Assembly (NCBI GenBank): GCA_027483745.1 | Contig: JAIXTZ010000364.1 | Location: 1 to 42,873, forward strand | Reading direction: 5' to 3' | From: Lysobacteraceae bacterium | Lineage (GTDB): Bacteria; Pseudomonadota; Gammaproteobacteria; Xanthomonadales; Xanthomonadaceae | Length of the DNA stretch: 42,873 nt | In this document: positions 35,573 through 42,873 of the stretch, piece after piece | Numbering within the stretch: position 1 is the first letter of the stretch | How the letters are laid out: every line of letters begins with the position of its first letter | Notes under the pieces: generated by a model | Seen by the model: only the letters and a program-made list of their open reading frames with translations | The model's database searches: none | What the model was told of the DNA's origin: nothing | Program-made: the position numbers and the translations under genes

Positions 35573-35578
35573 GATAAT
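35573..35578 (+). promoter_or_regulatory. Candidate -10 box for metG
   Basis: GATAAT, five of six to consensus, lies 26 bases before the metG start, directly after the receptor terminator. No clear -35 box is found 16-18 bases upstream. The position fits a metG promoter. Confidence 0.4.
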
Positions 35579-35604
35579 CGCCGCTTGCCTTCGCCCCGAT
35601 CCCA

Positions 35605-37722
35605 ATGACCACGCCCGCGCCCGCCCTCGTCACCACCGCCCTGCCCTACGCCAACGGCGAGATCCACCTTGGCCACCTGGTCGGCTACATTCAGGCCGAT
35701 GTCTGGGTCCGGGCGCGCCGGATGGCGGGTGGCACCACGCACTTCGTCTGCGCCGACGACACCCACGGCACGCCGATCATGCTGGCGGCCGAGAAGGCCG
35801 GCGCCACGCCCGAAGCCTTCGTCGCCGGCGTACAGGCCCGCCATGAGCGCGACTTCGCCGACTTCCTCGTGGGCTTCGACCATTACGACTCGACGAACAG
35901 CGCCGGCAACCGTGCGCTGACCGAGGCGATCTACACGGCCCTCAAGGCGAACGGCCACATCGGCGTGCGGCCGATCCAGCAGCTGTTCGATCCGGTGCGG
36001 GAAATGTTCCTGCCCGACCGCTACATCAAGGGCGAGTGCCCGAACTGCGGCACGGCCGACCAGTACGGCGACAACTGCGAGGCCTGCGGCGCGACCTATT
36101 CGCCCACCGAGTTGAAGAACCCGCGCTCGGTCGTCTCCGGCGCCACGCCGGAGCTGCGTGAGAGCGAGCACCACTTCTTCGAACTCGGCCGCCTCGAGGC
36201 CTTCTTGCGCGACTGGCTGGGCGGCGACGTCGCCCACCCGGGCGTGCGCGCCAAGCTGATGGAGTGGATCGAGTCCGGCCTGCGCGCCTGGGACATCTCG
36301 CGCGACGCGCCCTATTTCGGCTTCGAGATCCCCGGCGCGCCCGGCAAATACTTCTACGTCTGGCTCGACGCGCCGATCGGCTACCTGTCGAGCTTCAAGG
36401 CCCTGTGCGAGGCGAAGGGCCTCGACTTCGGGGCCTTCCTCGACGCCGCGGGCAATGCGAAGGGCGAGACCGAGCTGCACCACTTCCTCGGCAAGGACAT
36501 CGTCAATTTCCACGGCCTGTTCTGGCCGGCGGTGCTGCACGGTTCGGGCCACCGCACGCCGACGCGCCTGCACGTCAACGGCTACCTGACGGTGAACGGC
36601 GACAAGATGAGCAAGTCGCGCGGCACCTTCATCCAGGCCCGCACCTACCTCGAGGCGGGCTTGCCGCCGGAAGCGCTGCGCTACTACTACGCGCTGAAGA
36701 GTTCGGGCGGCGTCACCGACCTCGACCTCAACTTGCCCGACTTCATGGCGCGGGTGAACTCGGACCTGGTCGGCAAGTTCGTCAACATCGCCAGCCGCTG
36801 CGCCGGCTTCATCGACAAGCGCTTTGGCGGCCAGCTCGCCGCCGAGCTCGACGACCCGGCGATGGTGGCGCGCTTCGTCGAGGCGCTCGATGCGGTGCGC
36901 GGCCACTACCTCGACGACGATGCCGCCGCCGCCGTTCGCGCGGTAATGGCGCTCGCCGACGAGGCCAATCGCTACGTCGATGAGAAGAAGCCCTGGGTCA
37001 TCGCCAAGGCCGAGGGCGGCGACGCCGAACTGCAGCGCGTCTGCACGCAGGGCCTCAACCTGTTCCGCCTGCTGGCCATCGGCCTCAAGCCCATCCTGCC
37101 GGCGCTGTGCGCGCGGGCTGAAGGCTTCCTCGACGCGCCCGTCAACGGCTGGGGCGACGCCGCCACGCCGCTGCTGGGCCGCGCCATCCGCCCCTACGAG
37201 CCCCTGCTCACCCGCATCGAACAAAAACAAATCGACACCATGATCGACGCCTCCAAGGACTCCCTCGCCGCCGCGGCCGACGCCGCCAAGGCCGCCAAGG
37301 CCGCAGCCTCCGCCGACAAAGCGGCGAAACCCGCGAAATCGGAAACGCCCAAGCCGGCCGCCGCGGCCCCCGCCGAAACGGGCACGCCGGCCTTCATCGG
37401 CATCGAGGACTTCGCCAAGCTCGACCTGCGCATCGGCAAGGTGCTGGAGTGCGGCTTCGTCGAGGGTTCGGACAAGCTGCTGCGCTTCAAGCTGGATGCC
37501 GGCGAGCTCGGCGAGCGGCAGATCTTCTCGGGCATCCGCGCCAGCTACGGCGCGCCGGAGAAACTCGTCGGCCGCCACGTGGTGTTCATCGCCAACCTCG
37601 CCCCGCGCAAGATGCGCTTCGGGATGAGCGAGGGGATGATCCTCTCGGCCGGCTTCGATGGCGGTGCGCTCGCCCTGCTCGACGTCGACAGCGGCGCCCT
37701 GCCCGGCATGCCGGTGCGCTGA
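35605..37722 (+). CDS. metG: Methionyl-tRNA synthetase
   Basis: This 705-residue enzyme charges tRNA-Met with methionine. The HIGH-type motif appears as HLGH (residues 21-24, after PYANGEI). The zinc region has two CxxC pairs (CPNCGTADQ and CEACGATY), as in the E. coli-type enzyme. The KMSKS loop is at residue 334 ([13 protein letters not shown]). A helical anticodon-binding domain follows. An Ala/Lys-rich linker (about 548-592) leads to the C-terminal EMAP/Trbp111-like tRNA-binding domain, which includes [19 protein letters not shown]. All parts are intact. The rsxA gene starts 16 bases after its stop, so they are probably cotranscribed. Confidence 0.97.
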   Translation: MTTPAPALVTTALPYANGEIHLGHLVGYIQADVWVRARRMAGGTTHFVCADDTHGTPIMLAAEKAGATPEAFVAGVQARHERDFADFLVGFDHYDSTNSAGNRALTEAIYTALKANGHIGVRPIQQLFDPVREMFLPDRYIKGECPNCGTADQYGDNCEACGATYSPTELKNPRSVVSGATPELRESEHHFFELGRLEAFLRDWLGGDVAHPGVRAKLMEWIESGLRAWDISRDAPYFGFEIPGAPGKYFYVWLDAPIGYLSSFKALCEAKGLDFGAFLDAAGNAKGETELHHFLGKDIVNFHGLFWPAVLHGSGHRTPTRLHVNGYLTVNGDKMSKSRGTFIQARTYLEAGLPPEALRYYYALKSSGGVTDLDLNLPDFMARVNSDLVGKFVNIASRCAGFIDKRFGGQLAAELDDPAMVARFVEALDAVRGHYLDDDAAAAVRAVMALADEANRYVDEKKPWVIAKAEGGDAELQRVCTQGLNLFRLLAIGLKPILPALCARAEGFLDAPVNGWGDAATPLLGRAIRPYEPLLTRIEQKQIDTMIDASKDSLAAAADAAKAAKAAASADKAAKPAKSETPKPAAAAPAETGTPAFIGIEDFAKLDLRIGKVLECGFVEGSDKLLRFKLDAGELGERQIFSGIRASYGAPEKLVGRHVVFIANLAPRKMRFGMSEGMILSAGFDGGALALLDVDSGALPGMPVR

Positions 37723-37738
37723 GCACGGATTCCGCGCC

Positions 37739-38317
37739 GTGGCCGACATCCTGCTGATCCTCGTCGGCGCGGTGCTGGTCAACAACTTCGTGCTGGTGAA
37801 GTTCCTCGGCCTGTGCCCGTTCATGGGCGTGTCGAGGCAGCTTGATGCCGCCGTCGGCATGGCGCTGGCGACGGGCTTCGTGCTGACGCTGGCCGCGGGC
37901 CTCTCATGGGCGCTGCAGCACTGGCTGTTGGATCCGCTCGGCATCGGCGACCTGCGCACGCCGGCCTTCATCCTCGTCATCGCCGCCACCGTGCAGTTCA
38001 CCGAGCTGCTGCTGCACCGGCAGAGCCCGCGGCTCTACCAGGTGCTCGGCCTTTACCTGCCCCTGATCACCACCAACTGCGCGGTGCTCGGCGTGGCCCT
38101 GCTCAACGTGCAGGCGAAGCATTCGCTGCTCGAATCCGTGCTGTTTGGCTTCGGTGCGGCCGTGGGCTTCGGCCTGGTGCTGGTGCTGTTCGCCGCCCTC
38201 CGCGAGCGGCTGGAATCGGCCGAGGTGCCGGCGGCGTTCAAGGGCGCGCCGATCGCGCTGGTGACGGCCGGCCTGATGGCCCTGGCCTTCGCCGGTTTCA
38301 CCGGCATGGATCGCTAG
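37739..38317 (+). CDS. rsxA: Electron transport complex subunit RsxA/RnfA
   Basis: This is a 192-residue integral membrane protein with six hydrophobic segments. The conserved start is [30 protein letters not shown], and [19 protein letters not shown] is the second hallmark; each carries a conserved cysteine. RsxA is a membrane subunit of the Rsx/Rnf electron-transfer complex, which in E. coli helps keep SoxR reduced. The start is GTG 37739, 16 bases after metG; no upstream ATG gives a family N-terminus. The rsxB gene follows after 8 bases. The remaining subunit genes (C, D, G, E) are not here. Confidence 0.92.
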   Translation: MADILLILVGAVLVNNFVLVKFLGLCPFMGVSRQLDAAVGMALATGFVLTLAAGLSWALQHWLLDPLGIGDLRTPAFILVIAATVQFTELLLHRQSPRLYQVLGLYLPLITTNCAVLGVALLNVQAKHSLLESVLFGFGAAVGFGLVLVLFAALRERLESAEVPAAFKGAPIALVTAGLMALAFAGFTGMDR

Positions 38318-38325
38318 GCCGCGTC

Positions 38326-38859
38326 ATGACCGAGCTATGGCTTCCCCTGCTGGCGCTGGTGGCGCTCTGCGCCGCTCTCGGCGCGCTACTCGGCTGGGCG
38401 GCGAAACGCTTCGCGGTCGAGGGCGATCCCTTCGTCGAGCAGATCAACGCCGTGCTGCCGCAGACGCAGTGCGGGCAGTGCAAGTACCCCGGCTGCCGGC
38501 CCTACGCCGAAGCGATCGCCAAGGGCGAAGCTGACATCAACCAGTGCCCTCCCGGCGGCGAAGCCGGCATCCGCGCGCTGGCGACGCTGCTCGGCCGCGA
38601 GCCGAAGCCGCTCTCCGCCGAGCATGGGGTGGAAAAGCCCCCGCAGGTGGCACGCATCCGCGAGGACGAATGCATCGGCTGCTTCAAGTGCATCGCCGCC
38701 TGCCCGGTCGATGCCATCATCGGCGCCCCGAAGTTCCTGCATGTGGTCGTCGAGGATCTTTGCACGGGCTGCGAACTCTGCATCGCGCCCTGCCCCGTCG
38801 ACTGCATCGACCTCGTCGCCGCGCCGCCGCCGTCGCGCTACAGCCGCTCGACCGTGTAA
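38326..38859 (+). CDS. rsxB: Electron transport complex subunit RsxB/RnfB
   Basis: This is a 177-residue iron-sulfur protein. The N-terminal membrane helix (about 4-24) is followed by a 4Fe-4S domain with [20 protein letters not shown], whose fourth cysteine is in INQCPPGG. Two ferredoxin clusters follow in [16 protein letters not shown] and [16 protein letters not shown]. All twelve ligands of the three clusters are present. It lies 8 bases after rsxA. Its last 22 bases overlap the 3' end of the convergent TraB-family gene. No rsxC follows, so the usual operon is cut short here. Confidence 0.92.
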   Translation: MTELWLPLLALVALCAALGALLGWAAKRFAVEGDPFVEQINAVLPQTQCGQCKYPGCRPYAEAIAKGEADINQCPPGGEAGIRALATLLGREPKPLSAEHGVEKPPQVARIREDECIGCFKCIAACPVDAIIGAPKFLHVVVEDLCTGCELCIAPCPVDCIDLVAAPPPSRYSRSTV

Positions 38860-39752
38860 CCCGCGGCGGCCAGCTGCTGCACGAGCCCTTCCGCACCGAG
38901 CAGGTGCAGCGTGCCGACCGCGACCAGCGCATCGTCCTCGCCGGGTGCGTCCAACAGGGCCTTGACGCGTGACACCCACGCCGCGTTGCGCTGGGTGTTG
39001 ATGCGCTCGTACAGCGCCGGGTCCCGCGCCTTCATCGCCGCGGCCATGCCCCAGTACAACGCGTCGACGTCGCCTTCGCGCCATTGCCGGTGCAGCCACT
39101 CGGTCTCGCTGCGAATCTCGTCGGAGCGCTCGACCACATCGCGGAGCTGCGCGACCTGCACGCCGTACTTCATGCCATCGAACAGGCGGATCTGGTCTGC
39201 GGGCGTCTCCAGCCCCGCCGTGCGCTTGCCGTCGCGGGTGGCGCGTTGGGCGAGGTGCTTGTCGAGCCCGAGCGCCGGATCGAGTCCGGCAGCCGTCATC
39301 TCCGCCATGGTGAGCGTCAGCGCGGCGAACCACGGCTCCATCCGCTGCAGGGCGTCGAGCGGTAGACCCGCCTCCGACGCCAGCTGCACGGTGGCCGCCC
39401 AGGTCGGGGCATCCATCGTCTGCTGGAGAGTCCGGCCGTCCGCACGGATGCCCGCCTGCGCGAACTTCAGACCGAGGCTCGGGTCGGCGAGGGCTTCCGG
39501 CGAGAGTTCGAAGAAGACCTGCTCCGCGTCATCGAGCGCGGCGTACACCATCGGATCGAGCGGGTAGTCGCCGGCCTCCAGCAGGTGGAAGGTGCCCAGC
39601 AGGTACACCACGTTGTCGCCATCGCTGGCCTTCCAGAGCAGCGGCCGCGGGGGCGCGCTGTCCGCGGCGGCTGTCGCGCTCGACGCCATCGCCATCGCCA
39701 CCGCCGCGGCGAACGCGAACGCGAACGCCCTCCAACCGCCGCGATTCGCCAT
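38838..39752 (-). CDS. TraB/GumN family protein, exported
   Basis: This 304-residue protein has a signal peptide (about 1-29, [20 protein letters not shown]). The TraB/GumN (TIKI-like) fold is marked by [20 protein letters not shown] near residue 47 and [28 protein letters not shown] at the very end. These are the two GTxH motifs of the family. The acidic cluster [11 protein letters not shown] is also typical. Relatives are predicted metal-dependent peptidases, though few are tested. It starts two bases after the DUF1684 stop, so they share an operon, and it converges on rsxB with a 22-base overlap. Confidence 0.9.
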   Translation of the reverse strand: MANRGGWRAFAFAFAAAVAMAMASSATAAADSAPPRPLLWKASDGDNVVYLLGTFHLLEAGDYPLDPMVYAALDDAEQVFFELSPEALADPSLGLKFAQAGIRADGRTLQQTMDAPTWAATVQLASEAGLPLDALQRMEPWFAALTLTMAEMTAAGLDPALGLDKHLAQRATRDGKRTAGLETPADQIRLFDGMKYGVQVAQLRDVVERSDEIRSETEWLHRQWREGDVDALYWGMAAAMKARDPALYERINTQRNAAWVSRVKALLDAPGEDDALVAVGTLHLLGAEGLVQQLAAAGYTVERL

Positions 39753-39754
39753 GC

Positions 39755-40762
39755 TCAGGGCGACGCCAGCAAGGGAAGCGGCTTCTTCTCGCCGGCTTCG
39801 ATGCGGAGGTCGAGGCGGTTCGACGGCGGCGGCATCGGGCAGGTGGAGAACTCGGTGAATGCGCAGGGCGGGTTGTACGCGCGGTTGAAGTCGACCACGG
39901 TCGTTCCGCCGTCGACCGGCTGCTCCGCATAGAGGAAGCGCGACGCGGCGTAGCTTTCGTGCCCGCTGGTGCGGTCGGCGAAGATCAGGAACAGGCGCCC
40001 GTCGCCTTCGTCCACCGCCTCCAGCCGGTACTCGACGCCGTCCTTCTGGAACACCACGACGCCCGGGTTGGCCATCGCCTCCTCGATGCCGAGGACGTTG
40101 ACGATGGAGATCGTCTGGCCCGGCGGATGGGCTTCGAAACGCGCGTCGAAGCGGAACGCCGAATCGATGTCGAAATAGTCGAGGCCGGGGAAGCGCGTGC
40201 GCGTCGGCGCCAAGGCATCGCGGACGCGCAACCCGTAGTTCTCGCCACGCTTGATGACGATGAAGCTCGCGTCCCCTTGGTTGAAGCCGACGACCGTCGG
40301 CGTGCCGTCATCCGCATCGGTGACAAGCCGGCGCGTGCCGCCACCCGCAGGCTGGCCGTCATACATCACGCCCGCGCCGCGGGTGGCCCGGAACGTGACC
40401 GTGCCATCGCGCTCGAGTCGGATCATGCCGAGCTCCTCGGGGCCCACGACCAGACGCACGCCCTTGGTGGCGCCGCTGCCGACGTAGCTGTTGCCGGGCT
40501 TCAGCCAGTGCAGGCCGACGAGCGACAGCCAGCCGTCCGGCTTCTGCAGGTTCGCCAGGCGCGTCTCGCGCACCTCGTTGACGCTGCGCGCATGCACGGC
40601 CGCCGCTGCGGCGGCCGCTGCCTCGCGCTTCGCCTGGGCGTCGATTTCCGCCTGCGATGGGCCGGAATCACCGCTGCAGCCCACGGCAAGCAGCGCGGCA
40701 AGCAGGGTGGGAAGGCCGACGCGCCACGGCGAGTCGTTACGGGAAGAGGCGGTGCGACGCAT
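39755..40762 (-). CDS. DUF1684 family lipoprotein
   Basis: This is a 335-residue DUF1684 protein. The signal ends in a lipobox-like LLAVGC (cysteine near residue 29), predicting a lipoprotein. Family features include KPDGWLSLVGLHWLKPGNSYVGSG and the block DYFDIDSAFRFDARFEAHPPG. Near the end are LFLIFADRTSGHESYAASRFLYAE and DFNRAYNPPCAFTEFSTCPMPP, with the two-cysteine finish common to the family. Function is unknown. The start at 40762 has a strong AAGGAG six bases upstream. An ATG at 40777, overlapping the mutL stop, is possible but less supported. Confidence 0.88.
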   Translation of the reverse strand: MRRTASSRNDSPWRVGLPTLLAALLAVGCSGDSGPSQAEIDAQAKREAAAAAAAAVHARSVNEVRETRLANLQKPDGWLSLVGLHWLKPGNSYVGSGATKGVRLVVGPEELGMIRLERDGTVTFRATRGAGVMYDGQPAGGGTRRLVTDADDGTPTVVGFNQGDASFIVIKRGENYGLRVRDALAPTRTRFPGLDYFDIDSAFRFDARFEAHPPGQTISIVNVLGIEEAMANPGVVVFQKDGVEYRLEAVDEGDGRLFLIFADRTSGHESYAASRFLYAEQPVDGGTTVVDFNRAYNPPCAFTEFSTCPMPPPSNRLDLRIEAGEKKPLPLLASP

Positions 40763-40773
40763 GCGGGACTCCT

Positions 40774-42621
40774 TCATCGGCCGCGGAGGAACAGGCGATC
40801 CAGCTCCGCGATCTCCAACTGTACGTAGGTCGGGCGCCCATGGTTGCATTGGGCTGCGCGTTCCGTCGCCTCCATGTCGCGCAACAGAGCGTTCATTTCC
40901 GGAAGCGTCAGCCGGCGGTTGGCGCGCACCGAACTGCGGCAGGCCCAGCCCCCCATCAGCCCGTGGACGGCCTCTTCGACCTTGCGCGTGTTGCCGTGTT
41001 CACGCAGCTCCGCCAGGGCATCGAGCAGCAGGGGCTTGGCGTCGAGGTCGGCCAGCAGCGCCGGCACGCTGCGCAGCGACAGTGATTGGGGGCCCGTGCG
41101 GCGCACCTCGAAGCCCAGCGAGGCCAGCAGGACCGCGTGCTGTTCGGCGGCGTCCGCCTCGCGCTCGCTCACCGCCAGGGCTTCGGGCACCAGCAGGGGC
41201 TGCGCGCGCAGGTCCTGCGCAGCGAAGGCGGACTTCATGCGCTCGTAGGTGATGCGCTCATGCGCCGCGTGCATATCGACGAGCACAAGGCCCTGTGCGT
41301 TCTGGGCCAGCACGTAGACGCCGTGCAGCTGCGCGAGCGCGAAGCCGAGCGGCGGGGCCACGGTGTCGTCGATCCCCGCCGGCACCGCGGCCGCCAACTG
41401 ATGCACGGAACCGGCGCTGGGGAACGGCATCGACGCCATCGAAGCCGGCATGCCGGATGTGCTGGCCTCGAGGCCATCCGACGCGGCATACAGCGTGCGG
41501 TAGGCGGCCATGGTGTCGCCCACCGAGAGCCCAAGCCGCGACTGGTCCGCCGGTGCCCACTGCGGAAGCCCCGCCACCGGGCTCGGCGTGGGGCCCACCG
41601 GGCTCGACGGTGCGCCTGCGCCATCGGCGGGTCGGGCGTCGGCCAGCGCTTCGTGCAGCGTGCGGAAGATGAAGTCGTGCACCAGCCGACCATCGCGGAA
41701 ACGCACTTCATGCTTGGCCGGATGGACGTTCACATCGACGCGGCGCGGATCGAGCTCGAGGAACAGCACGAAGCTCGGATGCCGGCCGTGGTAGAGCACG
41801 TCGGCATAGGCCTGCCTCACCGCATGCGCGACGATCCGATCCCGCACGGCGCGGCCATTCACGTAGAAGAACTGCTGGTCGGCGCTGCTGCGCGAGGCGG
41901 TGGGCAGGCCGATCCAGCCATGCAGGCGAAGCCCGGCCTGGGCGTGGTCGAGGCCCAGCGCGCGTTCATGGAACTCCGGCCCCAGCGCCTCGGCCAAGCG
42001 CTTCGGCGCGTCGCCGCCGTTGGGCCGGTAATGCCGGAGCAGCCGTCCGTTGTGGTTGAGCTTGAGTTCGATGGTCGGGCGGGCCAGCGCGAGTTGGCGC
42101 AGCCAGTCCTCGACGTGGCCGAGCTCCGTGCGTTCGGCCTTCAGGAACTTGCGTCGCGCCGGCACGTTGAAGAACAGGTCGCGCGCCTCGACCGTCGTGC
42201 CTTGCGCGTGCGGATGCGGGATGACCTCGCCGAGCCGCCCACCGTCCACGTCGAGCTTCGCGCCGCGTTCCTGCGTGGCCGTTCGCGAAGTCAGCGAGAA
42301 ACGGCTCACCGAGGCGATCGAAGGCAGCGCTTCACCGCGGAAACCGAGTGTGGCCACCGCTTCGAGATCGTCGAGGCTGGCGATCTTGCTAGTGGCATGC
42401 CGCGAAACGGCCATCGGCAATTCGGTAGGCGCCATGCCGACGCCGTCGTCGCGGATGCGGATGAGCCGCGCCCCGCCTTCCTCGAGATCGATCTCGACGC
42501 GCTGCGCACCGGCATCCAAGGCGTTCTCGACCAGTTCCTTCACGACCGACGCCGGCCGCTCGACGACTTCGCCGGCGGCGATCTGGTTGATCAGGACTTC
42601 GGGAAGCAGTTGGATCGGCAT
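40774..42621 (-). CDS. mutL: DNA mismatch repair protein MutL
   Basis: This 615-residue protein couples mismatch recognition by MutS to strand cutting. The GHKL ATPase domain has [28 protein letters not shown] (Mg-binding Asn), DDGVGM and [12 protein letters not shown]. The transducer domain has [11 protein letters not shown] and [14 protein letters not shown] proline-rich linker (about 335-430) precedes the C-terminal domain. There, [13 protein letters not shown] fits the endonuclease pattern D-x-H-A-x2-E-x4-E, and ACRSS and CNHGRPT match the other metal-site motifs, so this is probably a nicking MutL. The start gives the conserved [14 protein letters not shown]. The amiC-like gene ends 64 bases upstream, the usual amidase-mutL order. 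Confidence 0.95.
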   Translation of the reverse strand: MPIQLLPEVLINQIAAGEVVERPASVVKELVENALDAGAQRVEIDLEEGGARLIRIRDDGVGMAPTELPMAVSRHATSKIASLDDLEAVATLGFRGEALPSIASVSRFSLTSRTATQERGAKLDVDGGRLGEVIPHPHAQGTTVEARDLFFNVPARRKFLKAERTELGHVEDWLRQLALARPTIELKLNHNGRLLRHYRPNGGDAPKRLAEALGPEFHERALGLDHAQAGLRLHGWIGLPTASRSSADQQFFYVNGRAVRDRIVAHAVRQAYADVLYHGRHPSFVLFLELDPRRVDVNVHPAKHEVRFRDGRLVHDFIFRTLHEALADARPADGAGAPSSPVGPTPSPVAGLPQWAPADQSRLGLSVGDTMAAYRTLYAASDGLEASTSGMPASMASMPFPSAGSVHQLAAAVPAGIDDTVAPPLGFALAQLHGVYVLAQNAQGLVLVDMHAAHERITYERMKSAFAAQDLRAQPLLVPEALAVSEREADAAEQHAVLLASLGFEVRRTGPQSLSLRSVPALLADLDAKPLLLDALAELREHGNTRKVEEAVHGLMGGWACRSSVRANRRLTLPEMNALLRDMEATERAAQCNHGRPTYVQLEIAELDRLFLRGR

Positions 42622-42685
42622 GCCGGCGTCGCACGGGGACAGGCGGCGATGATACCGGGCGGGCACGCCGCGCCGCGCGGGCGGA

Positions 42686-42873
42686 TTACTCCGGCGCCGC
42701 GGGGATGCGCAGGCGCTCGCCCACGCGCACGACGTCGTCGCGCTTGTCGTTGGCGTTGCGCAGCTGGCTCAGCGAAATGCCGTGCCGTGCAGCGATCAGG
42801 CCGAGGGTTTCGCCGCGGGCGACGACGTGCTGGCGCGCCCCGCGCGAGGGATTCGCGGCGAACCACGTGCCCG
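42686..42873 (-). CDS. amiC: N-acetylmuramoyl-L-alanine amidase, AmiC type (3' end, LysM domain)
   Basis: Only the last 62 codons are in the window. Reading the minus strand they give [11 protein letters not shown], the end of an amidase-3 catalytic domain. A LysM repeat follows ([20 protein letters not shown], then LRNAN and [10 protein letters not shown]) and a TAA stop at 42686. The full enzyme would cleave the peptide stem from peptidoglycan in the periplasm during cell separation. The order amidase then mutL is conserved in many gammaproteobacteria. A 64-base gap separates it from mutL. Confidence 0.82.
   Translation of the reverse strand, partial: GTWFAANPSRGARQHVVARGETLGLIAARHGISLSQLRNANDKRDDVVRVGERLRIPAAPE

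Noticed and set aside
42622..42685. TATCAT on the minus strand as a mutL promoter
   Set aside because: No -35 box is visible in the GC-rich DNA ahead of it, and mutL is often cotranscribed with the amidase gene.
1..42873. CRISPR arrays, tRNA or rRNA genes, insertion sequences, attachment sites and phage genes
   Set aside because: No repeat-spacer pattern, tRNA-like fold, transposase or integrase sequence was seen when reading both strands.

Overview
The window is high-GC, gene-dense DNA from a Gram-negative bacterium. Secretin-dependent MSHA pili, TonB-dependent receptors, RsxA/RsxB and a dcd / mrp / metG neighbourhood point to a gammaproteobacterium. Long Xanthomonas/Lysobacter-type TonB receptors and a TPR-sulfotransferase suggest the order Lysobacterales (Xanthomonadales). 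This is an inference from gene content; no rRNA gene is present. No tRNA, rRNA, CRISPR array, transposase or phage gene was seen. No gap between genes exceeds 300 bases.

Layout: (1) 1-4568, plus strand: the 3' part of a HerA-like (DUF853) ATPase gene, a membrane protein joined to it by an ATGA overlap, an AbgT-family transporter and greB. (2) 4570-20850, minus strand: a 17-gene MSHA-type (type IVa-like) pilus locus in the order mshI, mshI2, J, K, L, M, N, E, G, F, two pilins, C, D, O, P, Q. This is the classic Vibrio/Shewanella order without mshH. It encodes the inner-membrane platform (MshI, I2, J, G), pilotin-like and secretin parts (MshK, MshL), ATPases (MshE, MshM), a TPR protein (MshN), two pilins, four minor pilin-like proteins and a 1140-residue exported MshQ with a lectin-like N-terminal half. 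Most junctions overlap or nearly touch; the clear breaks are before the first pilin gene (promoter candidates) and after the second (strong hairpin). (3) 20961-25828: small membrane protein, pirin, coiled-coil membrane protein and rimO on minus; dienelactone hydrolase and HIT protein on plus; an RDD membrane protein on minus. (4) 25870-38859: dcd, mrp/apbC, metG, rsxA and rsxB, a conserved gammaproteobacterial neighbourhood, here interrupted by a TPR-sulfotransferase plus TonB receptor (between dcd and mrp) and by a second TonB receptor (between mrp and metG). (5) 38838-42873, minus: TraB/GumN protein, DUF1684 lipoprotein, mutL and the 3' end of an amiC-type amidase gene.

The most interesting items are the self-contained MSHA locus with a lectin-like MshQ and a c-di-GMP-binding motif in MshE, the receptor/sulfotransferase cargo inside a housekeeping block, an 18-bp inverted repeat in the leader of the second receptor gene, a hairpin that would hide the ribosome site of the gene at 22102-22626, and an rsxAB pair without the rest of the complex. 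I found no system that I could defend as wholly new; the receptor/sulfotransferase pairing is the best candidate for unexplored biology.
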